NCBI RefSeq assembly: GCF_000482745.1
Contig: NZ_AXWQ01000013.1
Coordinates: 109,061 to 173,060 of the forward strand
Origin: Oleidesulfovibrio alaskensis DSM 16109
GTDB taxonomy: Bacteria > Desulfobacterota > Desulfovibrionia > Desulfovibrionales > Desulfovibrionaceae
Direction of reading: 5' to 3'
Length of the DNA: 64,000 nt
The stretch's first letter is position 1, and every line of letters starts with the position of its first letter. Position numbers and translations under genes: made by a program. Below, in pieces: positions 33,521 to 41,972 of the stretch. The notes below the pieces were generated by a model. The model did no database searches and had not been told where the DNA came from. It was given only the letters and a program-made list of their open reading frames with translations.

Positions 33521-34858
33521 ATGACAAAAAATCCCAGAGCAGTGCTGCGCAGCCTGCTGGATGCGGCCCTGCAGGCCGTGGCGCCCGACAGGGCCGTGCA
33601 CCGCCATGTTCAGGTACAGGACAACCTGCTGCACATCGACAACAGAACATACAATCTGGATGACTATGACCGTATTCTGGTGACCGGCGCCGGCAAAGGC
33701 GCGGCCCCCATGGCGGCAGCACTGGAGCAACTGCTGGGCGAGCGCATCACGCAGGGAGCTGTATGCGTGAAATACGGACACACGGTACCCTTGCGCCGCA
33801 TCACGCTGTACGAGGCTGCGCACCCGGTGCCCGACGCCGCCGGAGAAGCTGCAGCCAGACGCATGCTGGAGCTTGCCGCATCCGCCACCGGCCGCGATCT
33901 GGTGCTGTGTGTACTTACCGGCGGCGCCAGCGCACTGACCCCGGCACTGGCCGACGGCATATGCCTTGCCCACTGGCAGGCAGCCACGCAACGGCTGCTG
34001 GCATGCGGCGCCACCATCCACGAGATCAACGCCATCCGCAAACACGTGTCTGTCTTCGGCGGCGGCAGACTGGCCGCTGCAGCCAGTCCGGCCACGCTGG
34101 TGGCGCTGATAATCTCCGACGTGGTGGGTGACGATCTGGATGTCATTGCATCGGGGCCCACATCGCCGGATTCTTCCACATATGAAATGTGCCTCGGCAT
34201 TCTTGACAGATACGGACTGCGGCACAGCATGCCCGCAGCCATAACCCGCAGACTGGAAGAGGGCGCGGCCGGCAGGGTGCCCGAAACTCCGGCACAGGGC
34301 GATGCCGCGTTTGACCGCGTGCACAACGTACTGGTGGCCAACAACAGGCAGGCACTGGAAGCCGCAGCGCAGGAAGCCGCGCGGCAGGGATATACACCGC
34401 GCATACTGACCAGCACCATGACCGGCGAGGCACGGGAAAAAGCAAAAGAACTGGTGACAGCCGCACGGCAGCTCTGCGCGGGTGAACCGCTTTCCGGTCC
34501 GGTGTGCCTGCTGGCAGGCGGCGAAACCACGGTAACCATAACCGGTGCAGGTCTGGGCGGACGCAATCAGGAAATGGCACTGGCCGGAGCCATGCACCTG
34601 CAGGACTGCAACAACATTACCATGCTGTGCGCAGGCACGGACGGCAGCGACGGCCCCACGGATGCGGCAGGCGGCTTTGCCTGTGCGGCCACGCTGAATG
34701 CCGCACGCTGCTGCGGGCTGGATGCCGGAGCATGTCTGGCCGACAACAACTCTTATGTTTTTCTGGAAAAAACAGGCAACCTGCTGAAAACAGGTCCCAC
34801 GCTGACCAACGTTATGGATATGGCACTGCTGCTGGTAGAATGCCCCGACGCGGCCTGA
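33521..34858 (+). CDS. Glycerate 2-kinase (GckA/TtuD, MOFRL family)
   Basis: 445 residues. N-terminal DUF4147 part (RILVTGAGKGAAPMAAALE, EAAHPVPDAAGEAAAR, LTGGASALTPAL, VSVFGGGRLAAAA, ISDVVGDDLDVIASGPTSPD) and the C-terminal MOFRL part (GGRNQEMALAGA, AGTDGSDGPTDAAGGF). Phosphorylates D-glycerate to 2-phosphoglycerate. The upstream class V aminotransferase and a hydroxypyruvate route could feed it, but they are not adjacent. AGGAAG before ATG 33521. Confidence 0.9.
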   Translation: MTKNPRAVLRSLLDAALQAVAPDRAVHRHVQVQDNLLHIDNRTYNLDDYDRILVTGAGKGAAPMAAALEQLLGERITQGAVCVKYGHTVPLRRITLYEAAHPVPDAAGEAAARRMLELAASATGRDLVLCVLTGGASALTPALADGICLAHWQAATQRLLACGATIHEINAIRKHVSVFGGGRLAAAASPATLVALIISDVVGDDLDVIASGPTSPDSSTYEMCLGILDRYGLRHSMPAAITRRLEEGAAGRVPETPAQGDAAFDRVHNVLVANNRQALEAAAQEAARQGYTPRILTSTMTGEAREKAKELVTAARQLCAGEPLSGPVCLLAGGETTVTITGAGLGGRNQEMALAGAMHLQDCNNITMLCAGTDGSDGPTDAAGGFACAATLNAARCCGLDAGACLADNNSYVFLEKTGNLLKTGPTLTNVMDMALLLVECPDAA

Positions 34859-34942
34859 GCAGCCGCCGTGCACACGGTGTTTCGCGTGCGGCGCACGCAT
34901 GGCCTGACTCCGCCGCCGGAGCGGACCGCCACAGACATAAAT

Positions 34943-34969
34943 AAAAAACGCCCCGCAAAGCGGGGCGTT
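34943..34969 (-). terminator. Intrinsic terminator of the HU gene
   Basis: AACGCCCCGC / GCGGGGCGTT 10-bp perfect stem; on the minus strand it is followed by a T-rich tail. Convergent glycerate kinase may share it. Confidence 0.85.
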
Positions 34970-34996
34970 CATGCATTCCGGTTCCGGAAAGACTGC

Positions 34997-35272
34997 TTAT
35001 TTAACGGCGTCTTTCAGAGCCTTGCCGGGGGTGAACTTCACCACTTTGCTGGCGGGAATGGTCATTTCTTCGCCGGTGCGGGGGTTGCGGCCTTTACGGG
35101 CGGCGCGTTCGGCAACCTTGAAAGAACCGAAACCGGTGAAGGTCACGGAATCACCGGCGCTCAGCGCTTCGGTGATAACGGCAATGGTGGCGTCCAGAGC
35201 AGATTCGGCCTGGGTCTTGGAATTCATACCGGCTTTGGCAGCAATCTTCTGAACCAGTTCAGCTTTGGTCAT
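34997..35272 (-). CDS. hup: DNA-binding protein HU
   Basis: 91-residue histone-like protein. MTKAELVQKIAAKAGMNSKTQAE at the N-terminus, VTFTGFGSFKVAERAARKGRNPRTGE (the DNA-binding arm) and KVVKFTPGKALKDAV at the end. ATG 35272 has GGAG at seven bases. Compacts and bends DNA; single-gene unit with its own terminator. Confidence 0.96.
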   Translation of the reverse strand: MTKAELVQKIAAKAGMNSKTQAESALDATIAVITEALSAGDSVTFTGFGSFKVAERAARKGRNPRTGEEMTIPASKVVKFTPGKALKDAVK

Positions 35273-35501
35273 TTTCAATCTCCGATTCTATATGACGTTA
35301 AATTAAGGCGTACGCCGGGCGCCGCCTGAAAAGGCGATATCACGAGGTAGCCCTTCTTTCAGACCATCAGTCTCTTGTCAACCGCAAACTCGCAACAGGG
35401 GCCACTTTACGCAAATTTCTCACGAATCCGTCCTCAAAACGCCTGACTGTTGGACAACGCCGCAGTGTGGTGTATAGAGGCAAAAAGCGCAAGAGGTTGT
35501 C

Positions 35502-35972
35502 ATGGATATACGTGTTGTCATGCTGAGCGCCTTCACTGTTGCGGGTATCCGCGCGTACGGGCCGTACAGTGTTTCAGCGCCGGAAGCGTGGAATACGCTG
35601 GCCCCGTGGCTGGCGCGCATGGAAAAATCCGGCGCGGAGCTAAGCTACTGGGGTATCATGCATGACGATATTCATATCACACAGCCCGAAAAAATACGGT
35701 ATGATGCCATGGTGGCCGTGCCTGCCGACCTGCGGCTGGACGGCAGCGTGTTTGCCCGGCGCATGGATGCGTGCGAGTACGCCATGGCCGAACATAAAGG
35801 CCCTTACCATGAAGTGCAGGCCATATGGCTCAGTCTGTTCTGGGACTGGCTGCCCTTCAGCGGCCGGTGCCCCGCAACCCTGCCCTGTCTGGAACAATAC
35901 ATGGGCAACCCGGTGCGCACCCCTTCGGCACTGCTGACAACACGCCTGTACCTGCCTCTTGCCCCTTTGTAG
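35502..35972 (+). CDS. GyrI-like small-molecule-binding domain protein
   Basis: 156 residues of the GyrI-like/AraC effector-binding (SHS2-type) fold, without any DNA-binding domain. Recognised by VMLSAFTVAGIRAYGPYSVSAPEAWNTLAPWL, DDIHITQPEKIRYDAMVAV and the HKGPYHEVQAIWLSLFWDWLP block. Such stand-alone proteins bind hydrophobic or cationic ligands; ligand unknown. Confidence 0.78.
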   Translation: MDIRVVMLSAFTVAGIRAYGPYSVSAPEAWNTLAPWLARMEKSGAELSYWGIMHDDIHITQPEKIRYDAMVAVPADLRLDGSVFARRMDACEYAMAEHKGPYHEVQAIWLSLFWDWLPFSGRCPATLPCLEQYMGNPVRTPSALLTTRLYLPLAPL

Positions 35973-36004
35973 CAAGCAAGACTGCCCCATAAGGAGACAC
36001 CCCC

Positions 36005-36589
36005 GTGAAGAAATCACTTTTCCATCTGCCGCTGCTCGTGTGCATCACCGCCGCCGCGATGCTGCTTTCCGCCTGCGGCCCTTCGGAACACGTCCGCCTG
36101 CGCTATACATCGCAGGCGCCCATCATCGCCCCCGGTCCCGACGCCGCCAAAGTTATCGTGGTGCGCTTTGCCGATGCCCGCGAAACCACCGCCGCCGGAC
36201 TCCGCAAGGACGGCACCAGCTTTACCCCGCTTTCAGGCATGGCACACTGGGTAGCTGACGCACTGTATCAGGAACTGGCACGGCGCCCCGTTTTTGCAAG
36301 CTATGTCACCGACCCCGCCAGTGCACAGGGCAAGGGGTATGTGGTGACCGGCACGCTGCGCAAGGTGTGGATTGAAGAAAAAAGCGCCATCGACTACCAG
36401 ACCACTGTGGAAATGACCGTAACCATGACCTCCGGCGACGGCGAACAGGTTTTTTCCGAAACGCTGCGCGGTTCGCTGACCAGACGGGTTGTGCCTACTG
36501 AAGACGCGACTCAGGAACTGATGACCGAGGCCCTGCGAGACATCGTGTCGCCTCTGGCCGATAAAATTGTCGCCGCCACGCGCAGATAG
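36005..36589 (+). CDS. YajG-like outer-membrane lipoprotein
   Basis: 194 residues; signal peptide ending in LLSAC lipobox (Cys22). The mature part (VIVVRFADARETTAAGLRKDG, YVVTGTLRKVWIEE, TVEMTVTMTSGDGEQVFSETLRG) resembles YajG-type and LptE-like small lipoproteins, with no catalytic motif. GTG start with AAGGAG upstream. The next gene starts nine bases after it, so the two are cotranscribed. Confidence 0.7.
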   Translation: MKKSLFHLPLLVCITAAAMLLSACGPSEHVRLRYTSQAPIIAPGPDAAKVIVVRFADARETTAAGLRKDGTSFTPLSGMAHWVADALYQELARRPVFASYVTDPASAQGKGYVVTGTLRKVWIEEKSAIDYQTTVEMTVTMTSGDGEQVFSETLRGSLTRRVVPTEDATQELMTEALRDIVSPLADKIVAATRR

Positions 36590-36598
36590 GCTGCTTCT

Positions 36599-37666
36599 GT
36601 GTTCTTTACTGCGCCGGACAGGCTCCAGTGGGCCCCGCACCTTGCACTGCTGCTTTTTCTGCTGGCACACTGTCCGGCGCATGCACAGCCTGCGCCCCCC
36701 GCAGGCCCTGCGCCGCTGACTTTTTCGCACACGGTGGCGCAACCGTACGGGGGTGATCTTTCAGAAGAAAATGCGCACGAGGCGGCAGCGGTACTGGCCC
36801 GCCATGCCCTTGTGGATATGGTGGCGCGATGGCTGGCTTCACGGCCGCAGCTGGACGGAGCATTTGAAGAAATTTCCGCAAGACCGGTGGCCGACGCGCT
36901 GGTGGAAGCGCATATAACCGGCTCTGAATTTTTCGGCTACGAGAACGACGCAGGGGCGGCCGTGACCATGGAGACAGCCCTGCACCCCGAAAAAACTGTT
37001 CTGCAGGCGACGGTGCTGCTCAGCCAGCCCATGCTGCTGCATCTGTATGCCGCCTGCCTGAAACGCGAGCAGAACATCCTGAACCAGTTTGTCGCGCTGG
37101 CCGCCGCACGCCGTTCTCCCGCAGACCGCGCACCCGGGCGCGAGGCAGCCTTCAACCGTCATATCCGGTCACTGCGCAGCATGCGGATTTACCGTCAGGC
37201 CCTGCCCCTGCTGCAGGCTGACGGAGTATGGCAGGCACCGGAAACAGTGGTGGAGACCATGCGCGAGGCCATAGATAAAGACGGACTGAATCCGCTGCCG
37301 TGGAATGCCCTGGGTGAAGCACGCTTTCAACTGGGACAGACGCTGGAAGCCGCAGGCGATCAGGACACGGCGCTGCGGCTTGACCCCGCCTTCGCCCGTG
37401 CATGGCACAGCCGCGGCACAACCTACCTTAAACTGCATCTGCCCGAACTGGCTGTGGAAGACTACTCCGCAGCCATCAGTCTGGCGCCGCAGATGGCCCA
37501 GTTCCGGCAATCACGCGGAGCAGCCTATCTGGTGCTCAAAAATTTTTCCGCCATGTGTGAAGACTACCGCACGGCCTGCGGACTGGGGCGCTGCGAAAGT
37601 CTGCACTGGGCGCGCACCCGCAATTACTGCACCGCCCCCCGCTCTGCAGATACGACCGCACAATAA
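36599..37666 (+). CDS. Secreted TPR protein
   Basis: 355 residues with a signal peptide (LALLLFLLAHCPAHAQ), an unassigned middle domain (about 50-200) and C-terminal TPRs (about 220-330: LNPLPWNALGEARFQLGQTLEAAGDQDTALRLDPAFARAW). Probably periplasmic or lipoprotein-associated and a partner of the YajG-like lipoprotein. GTG start. No enzymatic motif seen. Confidence 0.7.
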   Translation: MFFTAPDRLQWAPHLALLLFLLAHCPAHAQPAPPAGPAPLTFSHTVAQPYGGDLSEENAHEAAAVLARHALVDMVARWLASRPQLDGAFEEISARPVADALVEAHITGSEFFGYENDAGAAVTMETALHPEKTVLQATVLLSQPMLLHLYAACLKREQNILNQFVALAAARRSPADRAPGREAAFNRHIRSLRSMRIYRQALPLLQADGVWQAPETVVETMREAIDKDGLNPLPWNALGEARFQLGQTLEAAGDQDTALRLDPAFARAWHSRGTTYLKLHLPELAVEDYSAAISLAPQMAQFRQSRGAAYLVLKNFSAMCEDYRTACGLGRCESLHWARTRNYCTAPRSADTTAQ

Positions 37667-38006
37667 ACTGACAGAAGTCAGCTCCGGCTCCTCAGACGCA
37701 CCGCCATGTGTTCCGGCACCACGCCTGCAGGCCCGGGCGCAGCCCTGCTTCCTTCCGGCTGCCTCCGCCCGATTCCATACGATTCCGCCCGACGCTGCAC
37801 AGCCGGTTTTCCGCCCGTCTTCCCGGACAGATTTTGCCGTTTGCCGGAACAAAGAAGCCAGTGCGGCAGAAGCATTTGGCAGCCCGAAAAGCGGCTGGCC
37901 GTGTCCCAAGGGGTGCAAGGACACGGCCAGCGGTGCAAGGGAGGAGGATGAAGGCAGTGTTGCCACCGCCCGTCTTTCACAGCCTGCTGCCAAGGCTGTA
38001 AAAGTC

Positions 38007-38031
38007 GCGCCGCCGGTTACGCGGCGCTTTT
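38007..38031 (+). terminator. Probable intrinsic terminator
   Basis: GCGCCGC / GCGGCGC stem followed by TTTT, with AAAAG before it, so partly bidirectional. Confidence 0.6.
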
Positions 38032-38158
38032 CACACTGTTCCAGAATACTCCGCCACAAGGCTTGTGCCATTATTTTCTGTCAGACGGACAGGCACCGCC
38101 ATACATGGTCATCACCGGATTGCGTAACACTTGCCGCGCGTGCGCCTGCTCATGCAGC

Positions 38159-38203
38159 CAGTCGGCATGCGGCCAGTCGGCATCCGGCCAGTCGGCATCC
38201 GGT
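38159..38203. repeat. Three tandem copies of a 15-bp unit
   Basis: Unit cagtcggcatscggc repeated three times without gap inside the long gene-poor region; related cgg-rich words continue after it. Confidence 0.85.
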
Positions 38204-38540
38204 AGGACGGAGTGCGGCCATGCAGCATGCGGCAGGCGCATCAGCCGCACCGGCCCTGCCGCTGTACCTGTCATACCGGACACAGCGGACATACCGGCAA
38301 TAGCGGGCACAGCACACCGCCTGCCAACGCCTACAGGGCAGGCACTCCGGCCGCCCCCGATCCGCCACGGCGGAACACGCGCTAGCAGAGTATGCTCCAC
38401 GCTGTTCCGCATTCTCAGCGCCGGACTCATCTCCGAAGACGATGTCATGCGGAATCACCTGCTGTCACATTCCCTTCGCTATTTTTTGAGCGCCTTGCAT
38501 ATCATAGGAAACCGGAAAGCATTTTTCTGCGCAACAGGGC

Positions 38541-38569
38541 TTGACGTCCACCGTCTGCCGGAGTAGGAA
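38541..38569 (+). promoter_or_regulatory. Sigma-70 promoter of the candidate ncRNA
   Basis: TTGACG (38541), 17-base spacer, TAGGAA (38564-38569). It points into a run of hairpins ending in a terminator. Confidence 0.55.
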
Positions 38570-38576
38570 TCTCTTC

Positions 38577-38812
38577 ACTGTTTGCACAAACAAACAGCGT
38601 GATACCTTCTTCCTTTGCGGGTTATGATACCCGCGATGCTACTGTGTGTGCCGTGTGGCGCCGGGGCGGGTGTGCCGCCCCGGCAACGCGCAGCAGGCCG
38701 CCAACATCATGCAATCACTTCCGGTCGTACAGAACGGAAACGATATACAGCGCAAACGCTCTGCAACTGCCTGCATGCCGCGAACCTTCCGCTCGCGGCA
38801 TGCTCTTTTTTT
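38577..38812 (+). ncRNA. Candidate structured non-coding RNA, about 235 nt
   Basis: Between a sigma-70-like promoter and a strong terminator lie four perfect hairpins in a row: CTGTTTG/CAAACAG (38578-38597), GCGGGT/ACCCGC (38617-38634), GCCGGGGCGG/CCGCCCCGGC (38660-38684) and the terminal GCATGCCGCGA/TCGCGGCATGC (38773-38803) followed by seven T. A TTCCG/CGGAA pairing is also possible between the third and fourth. No open frame with a ribosome-binding site fits. It does not match 6S, SRP RNA or tmRNA features I know. It could be a sRNA or a leader for the peptidase gene that starts 127 bases later. Confidence 0.5.
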
Positions 38813-38938
38813 ACTCTCTGCCTTTGTGTGGGGTGCCGGTTCGCGCTGCTGGCAGCCGGCTGCTTCGTCCGGTCAGGCATTTTCAAAAGACTTGCCCTCC
38901 GGCGCGGCATGACGCACACTTGCGCCGGAGGCACAATC

Positions 38939-40150
38939 ATGTTCACACCCGTCTTTACCCCCGATGAACTGGAGAAATATGCCGAAGTGCTGCTGTGGGG
39001 GCTGAAGCGCGGCAAAAAAAGCCCGCTGGCCAAAAGCAGCTTCATACTTGTGCGGTACCACCTGCCCGCGCTGCCGCTGGCGGAAGAACTGTGCGCGCTT
39101 CTCCACGACGAAGGCATGATTCCCGTACCGCGCATGCTGCCTACCCCGCGCATGGAACGTGACCTGTACACCAAAGCCAACAACAAGCGGCTTACCACGC
39201 TCATCCCCGGCGAGCGCGACCTGCACAATCACCTGCACGGCACCATATCACTGCTTGCACCGCAATCGCTTACGCACCTTTCCGGCGTAGAGCCGGAACG
39301 GCTTGCCATGCACCAGCAGTCGCGTCAGCCTGTTCAGCACATAACACGCACCCGCGAAGAAATGGGGGCCTTCGGCTGGACTTTGTGCGTCTATCCCACC
39401 GAGGCGCAGGCACAGGCCGCGGGCCTTTCGCTGGCAGAGTATGCACACGAAATCAAAAACGCCTGCCTGCTTACCGAAGGCGATCCCGTGCAGTCATGGC
39501 GCATGCTTGCCCGTCATGCCGAAGACATCCGCAACTGGCTGAACAGCATGGACATGGTCAGTCTGCGCACGGAATCCGATTCGGTCGATCTGCTTGTGAC
39601 TCTGGGAGAACGCAGGGTGTGGGCGGGCATCACGGGGCGGAACATCCCCAGCTTCGAGATGTATGTCTCGCCCGACTGCAGGGGTACCGAAGGGGTGTAT
39701 TACGCCGACCTGCCCTCCTACCGGTCGGGCAACATTGTCAAAGGCATCAGACTTGAGTTCAAAGGCGGACGGGTGACGTCACTGACAGCAGAAGAAGGAC
39801 ACAGTTTTGCTGTTGAGCAGGTGAACAGTGATCCCGGTGCCGCCCTGCTGGGAGAATATGCACTGGTGGACAGACGTTTTTCGCGCATCGGCAGATTCAT
39901 GGCCAATACGCTGTATGACGAAAACCACGGCGGGCGGCACGGTTCCATGCATATCGCTCTCGGCCAGTCATACAGCAACACCTTTGACGGTCCGCCGGAA
40001 GACCTTACCCCCGAACTGCGGCGCAGTTTCGGCTTCAACACGTCCACCCTGCACTGGGATATGGTCAACACAGAATCAAAACGCGTCACCGCCCTGCTGC
40101 GCAGCGGTGAAAAACGCACCATTTACGAAAACGGACGCTTCACCCTTTAG
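38939..40150 (+). CDS. M29-family metallo-aminopeptidase
   Basis: 403 residues like thermophilic aminopeptidases T/PepS. Typical blocks: ITGRNIPSFEMYVSPDCRGTEGVYYADLPSYRSGN, LTAEEGHSFAVEQ, GEYALVDRRFSRIGRFMANTLYDENHGGRHGSMHIALGQSY and TLHWDMVNT, carrying the metal-binding Glu, His and Asp residues. Removes N-terminal residues from peptides in the cytoplasm. ATG 38939 has GGAGG at seven bases and gives the family's usual length; the in-frame extension upstream lies in the ncRNA/terminator. Confidence 0.88.
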   Translation: MFTPVFTPDELEKYAEVLLWGLKRGKKSPLAKSSFILVRYHLPALPLAEELCALLHDEGMIPVPRMLPTPRMERDLYTKANNKRLTTLIPGERDLHNHLHGTISLLAPQSLTHLSGVEPERLAMHQQSRQPVQHITRTREEMGAFGWTLCVYPTEAQAQAAGLSLAEYAHEIKNACLLTEGDPVQSWRMLARHAEDIRNWLNSMDMVSLRTESDSVDLLVTLGERRVWAGITGRNIPSFEMYVSPDCRGTEGVYYADLPSYRSGNIVKGIRLEFKGGRVTSLTAEEGHSFAVEQVNSDPGAALLGEYALVDRRFSRIGRFMANTLYDENHGGRHGSMHIALGQSYSNTFDGPPEDLTPELRRSFGFNTSTLHWDMVNTESKRVTALLRSGEKRTIYENGRFTL

Positions 40151-40182
40151 CCGCTGCCCCGCCGGAGCGCTGCCATACCGCC

Positions 40183-40515
40183 ATGCAACATATTCTTATC
40201 AAAGTTTACGGGCATATCTCGCCCGCAGGAGAAGCCCTTGAATGCGCCCTGCGCAACGAACAGCCGCAGAAGGAAGACGGCACCGAAGCGCTGGAACGCA
40301 ACGGCGATATGCTGCTGATTTCCTACGAAGGCATGTACTATCCCATTGAAGAGGTGGTGGACATTGTCAGGCAGGCGCTGCAGCCCGCAACGGAAGGCAA
40401 GATAGACTACATAGATATGGATGCATGGACGCTGACCCGCTACACCATCAGCGCCGGAACCATGACCGAGGCCACCCGCAGCCTGAATCACGTCATGGCA
40501 TATTCCGGCCACTGA
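40183..40515 (+). CDS. Hypothetical protein following the M29 peptidase
   Basis: 110-residue acidic protein, no family recognised. Starts MQHILIKVYGHISPAGEALECAL; secondary structure looks alpha/beta (GDMLLISYEGMYYPIEEVVDIVRQALQ). Codon use is like the host's and it follows the peptidase by 32 bases, so it is probably real and cotranscribed, though its ribosome-binding site is poor. Confidence 0.6.
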   Translation: MQHILIKVYGHISPAGEALECALRNEQPQKEDGTEALERNGDMLLISYEGMYYPIEEVVDIVRQALQPATEGKIDYIDMDAWTLTRYTISAGTMTEATRSLNHVMAYSGH

Positions 40516-40637
40516 TGCCGCGCGCACGCCCCCCGTGCGGGCAGAGCCGTCCGCCGCAACAGCAGGCGGTGCGGTTTCTGACGGCGTACACCATCGGGCA
40601 CGGCTTTCCGGCGTGCCTGCACTCTGCCGCGGAAGGA

Positions 40638-40994
40638 CTATACAGATGCTTCCACAAGACGCTGTAGTTCCTGCCGGGTAAGGTTCAGCCGCGCATCAAA
40701 CTGCAGGCCGCACAGCCCGCCATCCAGCCACATGACACTGGCAGACAGCGGAGCAGCGGTTCCGGCCGGAAAAGGCCAGTCTTCGAGCAGTACGCCGCAA
40801 CCGGCGCACAGCCACGACGGTGCGGTCTGACCGGGCGCCAGCCGCAGCCGCACACCGCCCAGACTCACGTCGTCCAGCATGACCATAATGGTATGCTCTT
40901 CATGCCGCACAGTGGCAAACACGGGGGCATCCAGCGGAATCCGCTCCTCTAGCCGGCGCTCGTCTCCGGCCGGTTTATATCCGCTACACTCCAT
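40638..40994 (-). CDS. PilZ-domain protein
   Basis: 118 residues. The c-di-GMP-binding motifs of PilZ are visible: RRLEERIPL (RxxxR) and DVSLGGVRLRL (D/NxSxxG). A single-domain c-di-GMP adaptor; partner not encoded beside it. GGAGGAG precedes ATG 40994. Confidence 0.85.
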   Translation of the reverse strand: MECSGYKPAGDERRLEERIPLDAPVFATVRHEEHTIMVMLDDVSLGGVRLRLAPGQTAPSWLCAGCGVLLEDWPFPAGTAAPLSASVMWLDGGLCGLQFDARLNLTRQELQRLVEASV

Positions 40995-41041
40995 AAATTC
41001 TCCTCCGTGGCCTCTGTCCGCAGGCAAAGACCGGCGCATAT

Positions 41042-41830
41042 TCAGCCATTCTGTTCCGCAGCCTGCAGAAACGAAAGAAATCTGCCGGCCATTTCCAGCC
41101 GCGGATTAATTTCCAGCGCACGCTCCAGACAATGCTTTGCCTCCTGCACGCTGTCCGACTCGAACAATGCCCGGGCCAGATTGAAAAGGATATGATCATC
41201 TTCACGCAGTGCCAGTGCCTGACGGTAAATTTCAATGGCCCGTGCATGGTTGCCGCGCTTGCGGCAGGCTATGGCACACGCCGCGGCACAGCGCAGATGC
41301 CCCGAAAGCAGTTGCCCGCTGTCAACCAGTGAACACAGCGCGGCATGCAGCCCCTGATGCCGCAGCACGGCGGTATCACAGGCCACGGCAGGCACTGCGG
41401 GCAGCAACTCGTGCCGCATGACGGCCAGCATGCCGGAAACCAGCAGCTGTTCGTCGTTGTCCAGCCATTCCTGCGGGCAGGGAGCAACCTCTATAACAGC
41501 CGCCCCGTGCCGGTACAGCTTGTCCACGGCACCCGCGCGCGCACTCTCGGCTGCCATTTTGCGCAGTATGCCTGCAGCCACCGTCTGAATACGTTTCAGC
41601 GGCGCGCCCAGTTCCGGACGGTAGTTTTCCAGCAGGTCGTCTTCATCCACAGGATGCAGGTACCCGCTGGGCATACCGCAGGCGCACAAAGGCTGTCCCG
41701 TCAGACGGCCCTGCGCTCCGCGCATGACAAAAACCAGCACGGGATCGTCGTCCATAGCCACGCAGCCGGTTTTCCCGCCCCGCGCGGCTGTCAGGTCCAG
41801 TGCATATATTCCCAGCACCGCAGCGTTCAT
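41042..41830 (-). CDS. TPR-containing hypothetical protein
   Basis: 262 residues. N-terminal two thirds unassigned (VLVFVMRGAQGRLTGQP, GAAVIEVAPCPQEWLDNDEQLLVSGMLAVMRH); C-terminal TPR pair (HARAIEIYRQALALREDDHILFNLARALFESDSVQEAKHCLERALEINPRLEMA). Lies 47 bases before the PilZ gene on the same strand, so likely cotranscribed. ATG 41830 chosen for a purine-rich GGGGGTGGA upstream. Confidence 0.68.
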   Translation of the reverse strand: MNAAVLGIYALDLTAARGGKTGCVAMDDDPVLVFVMRGAQGRLTGQPLCACGMPSGYLHPVDEDDLLENYRPELGAPLKRIQTVAAGILRKMAAESARAGAVDKLYRHGAAVIEVAPCPQEWLDNDEQLLVSGMLAVMRHELLPAVPAVACDTAVLRHQGLHAALCSLVDSGQLLSGHLRCAAACAIACRKRGNHARAIEIYRQALALREDDHILFNLARALFESDSVQEAKHCLERALEINPRLEMAGRFLSFLQAAEQNG

Positions 41831-41972
41831 TCCACCCCCTTGTTCCACCGTGCCATACCCCCGCAACGGCTGTTCTTTTGTTACGTTTTGCAGCAGCCAC
41901 AAGTCAATGAAACACCGCGATGTGCACCGCACGGATATGTATTTTTTGCAAACAGTTGGCGCGGAGAAAAAA

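Larger units (their letters stand above)
37667..38540. other. Long region without a convincing gene
   Basis: About 870 bases after the TPR gene. Open frames exist on both strands but are low-complexity or overlap known genes and lack ribosome-binding sites. It contains a hairpin terminator at about 38007 and a 15-bp tandem repeat at 38159. A small, unrecognised gene cannot be excluded (for example a plus-strand frame beginning at 38063). Confidence 0.5.

Noticed and set aside
33401..34972. 523-codon minus-strand frame opposite glycerate kinase
   Set aside because: Shadow frame of a recognised enzyme; no start signal.
37511..38071. 186-codon minus-strand frame overlapping the secreted TPR gene
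   Set aside because: Overlaps a supported gene and is low-complexity with no start signal.
38159..38203. CRISPR array
   Set aside because: The 15-bp units are contiguous with no spacers.
38577..38812. 6S RNA, SRP RNA or tmRNA
   Set aside because: No closing 5'-3' stem as in 6S, no SRP loop motif and no tRNA-like end or tag frame.
38615..38938. N-terminal extension of the M29 aminopeptidase
   Set aside because: The extension runs through the hairpins and terminator and has no family similarity; ATG 38939 with GGAGG gives the normal protein length.
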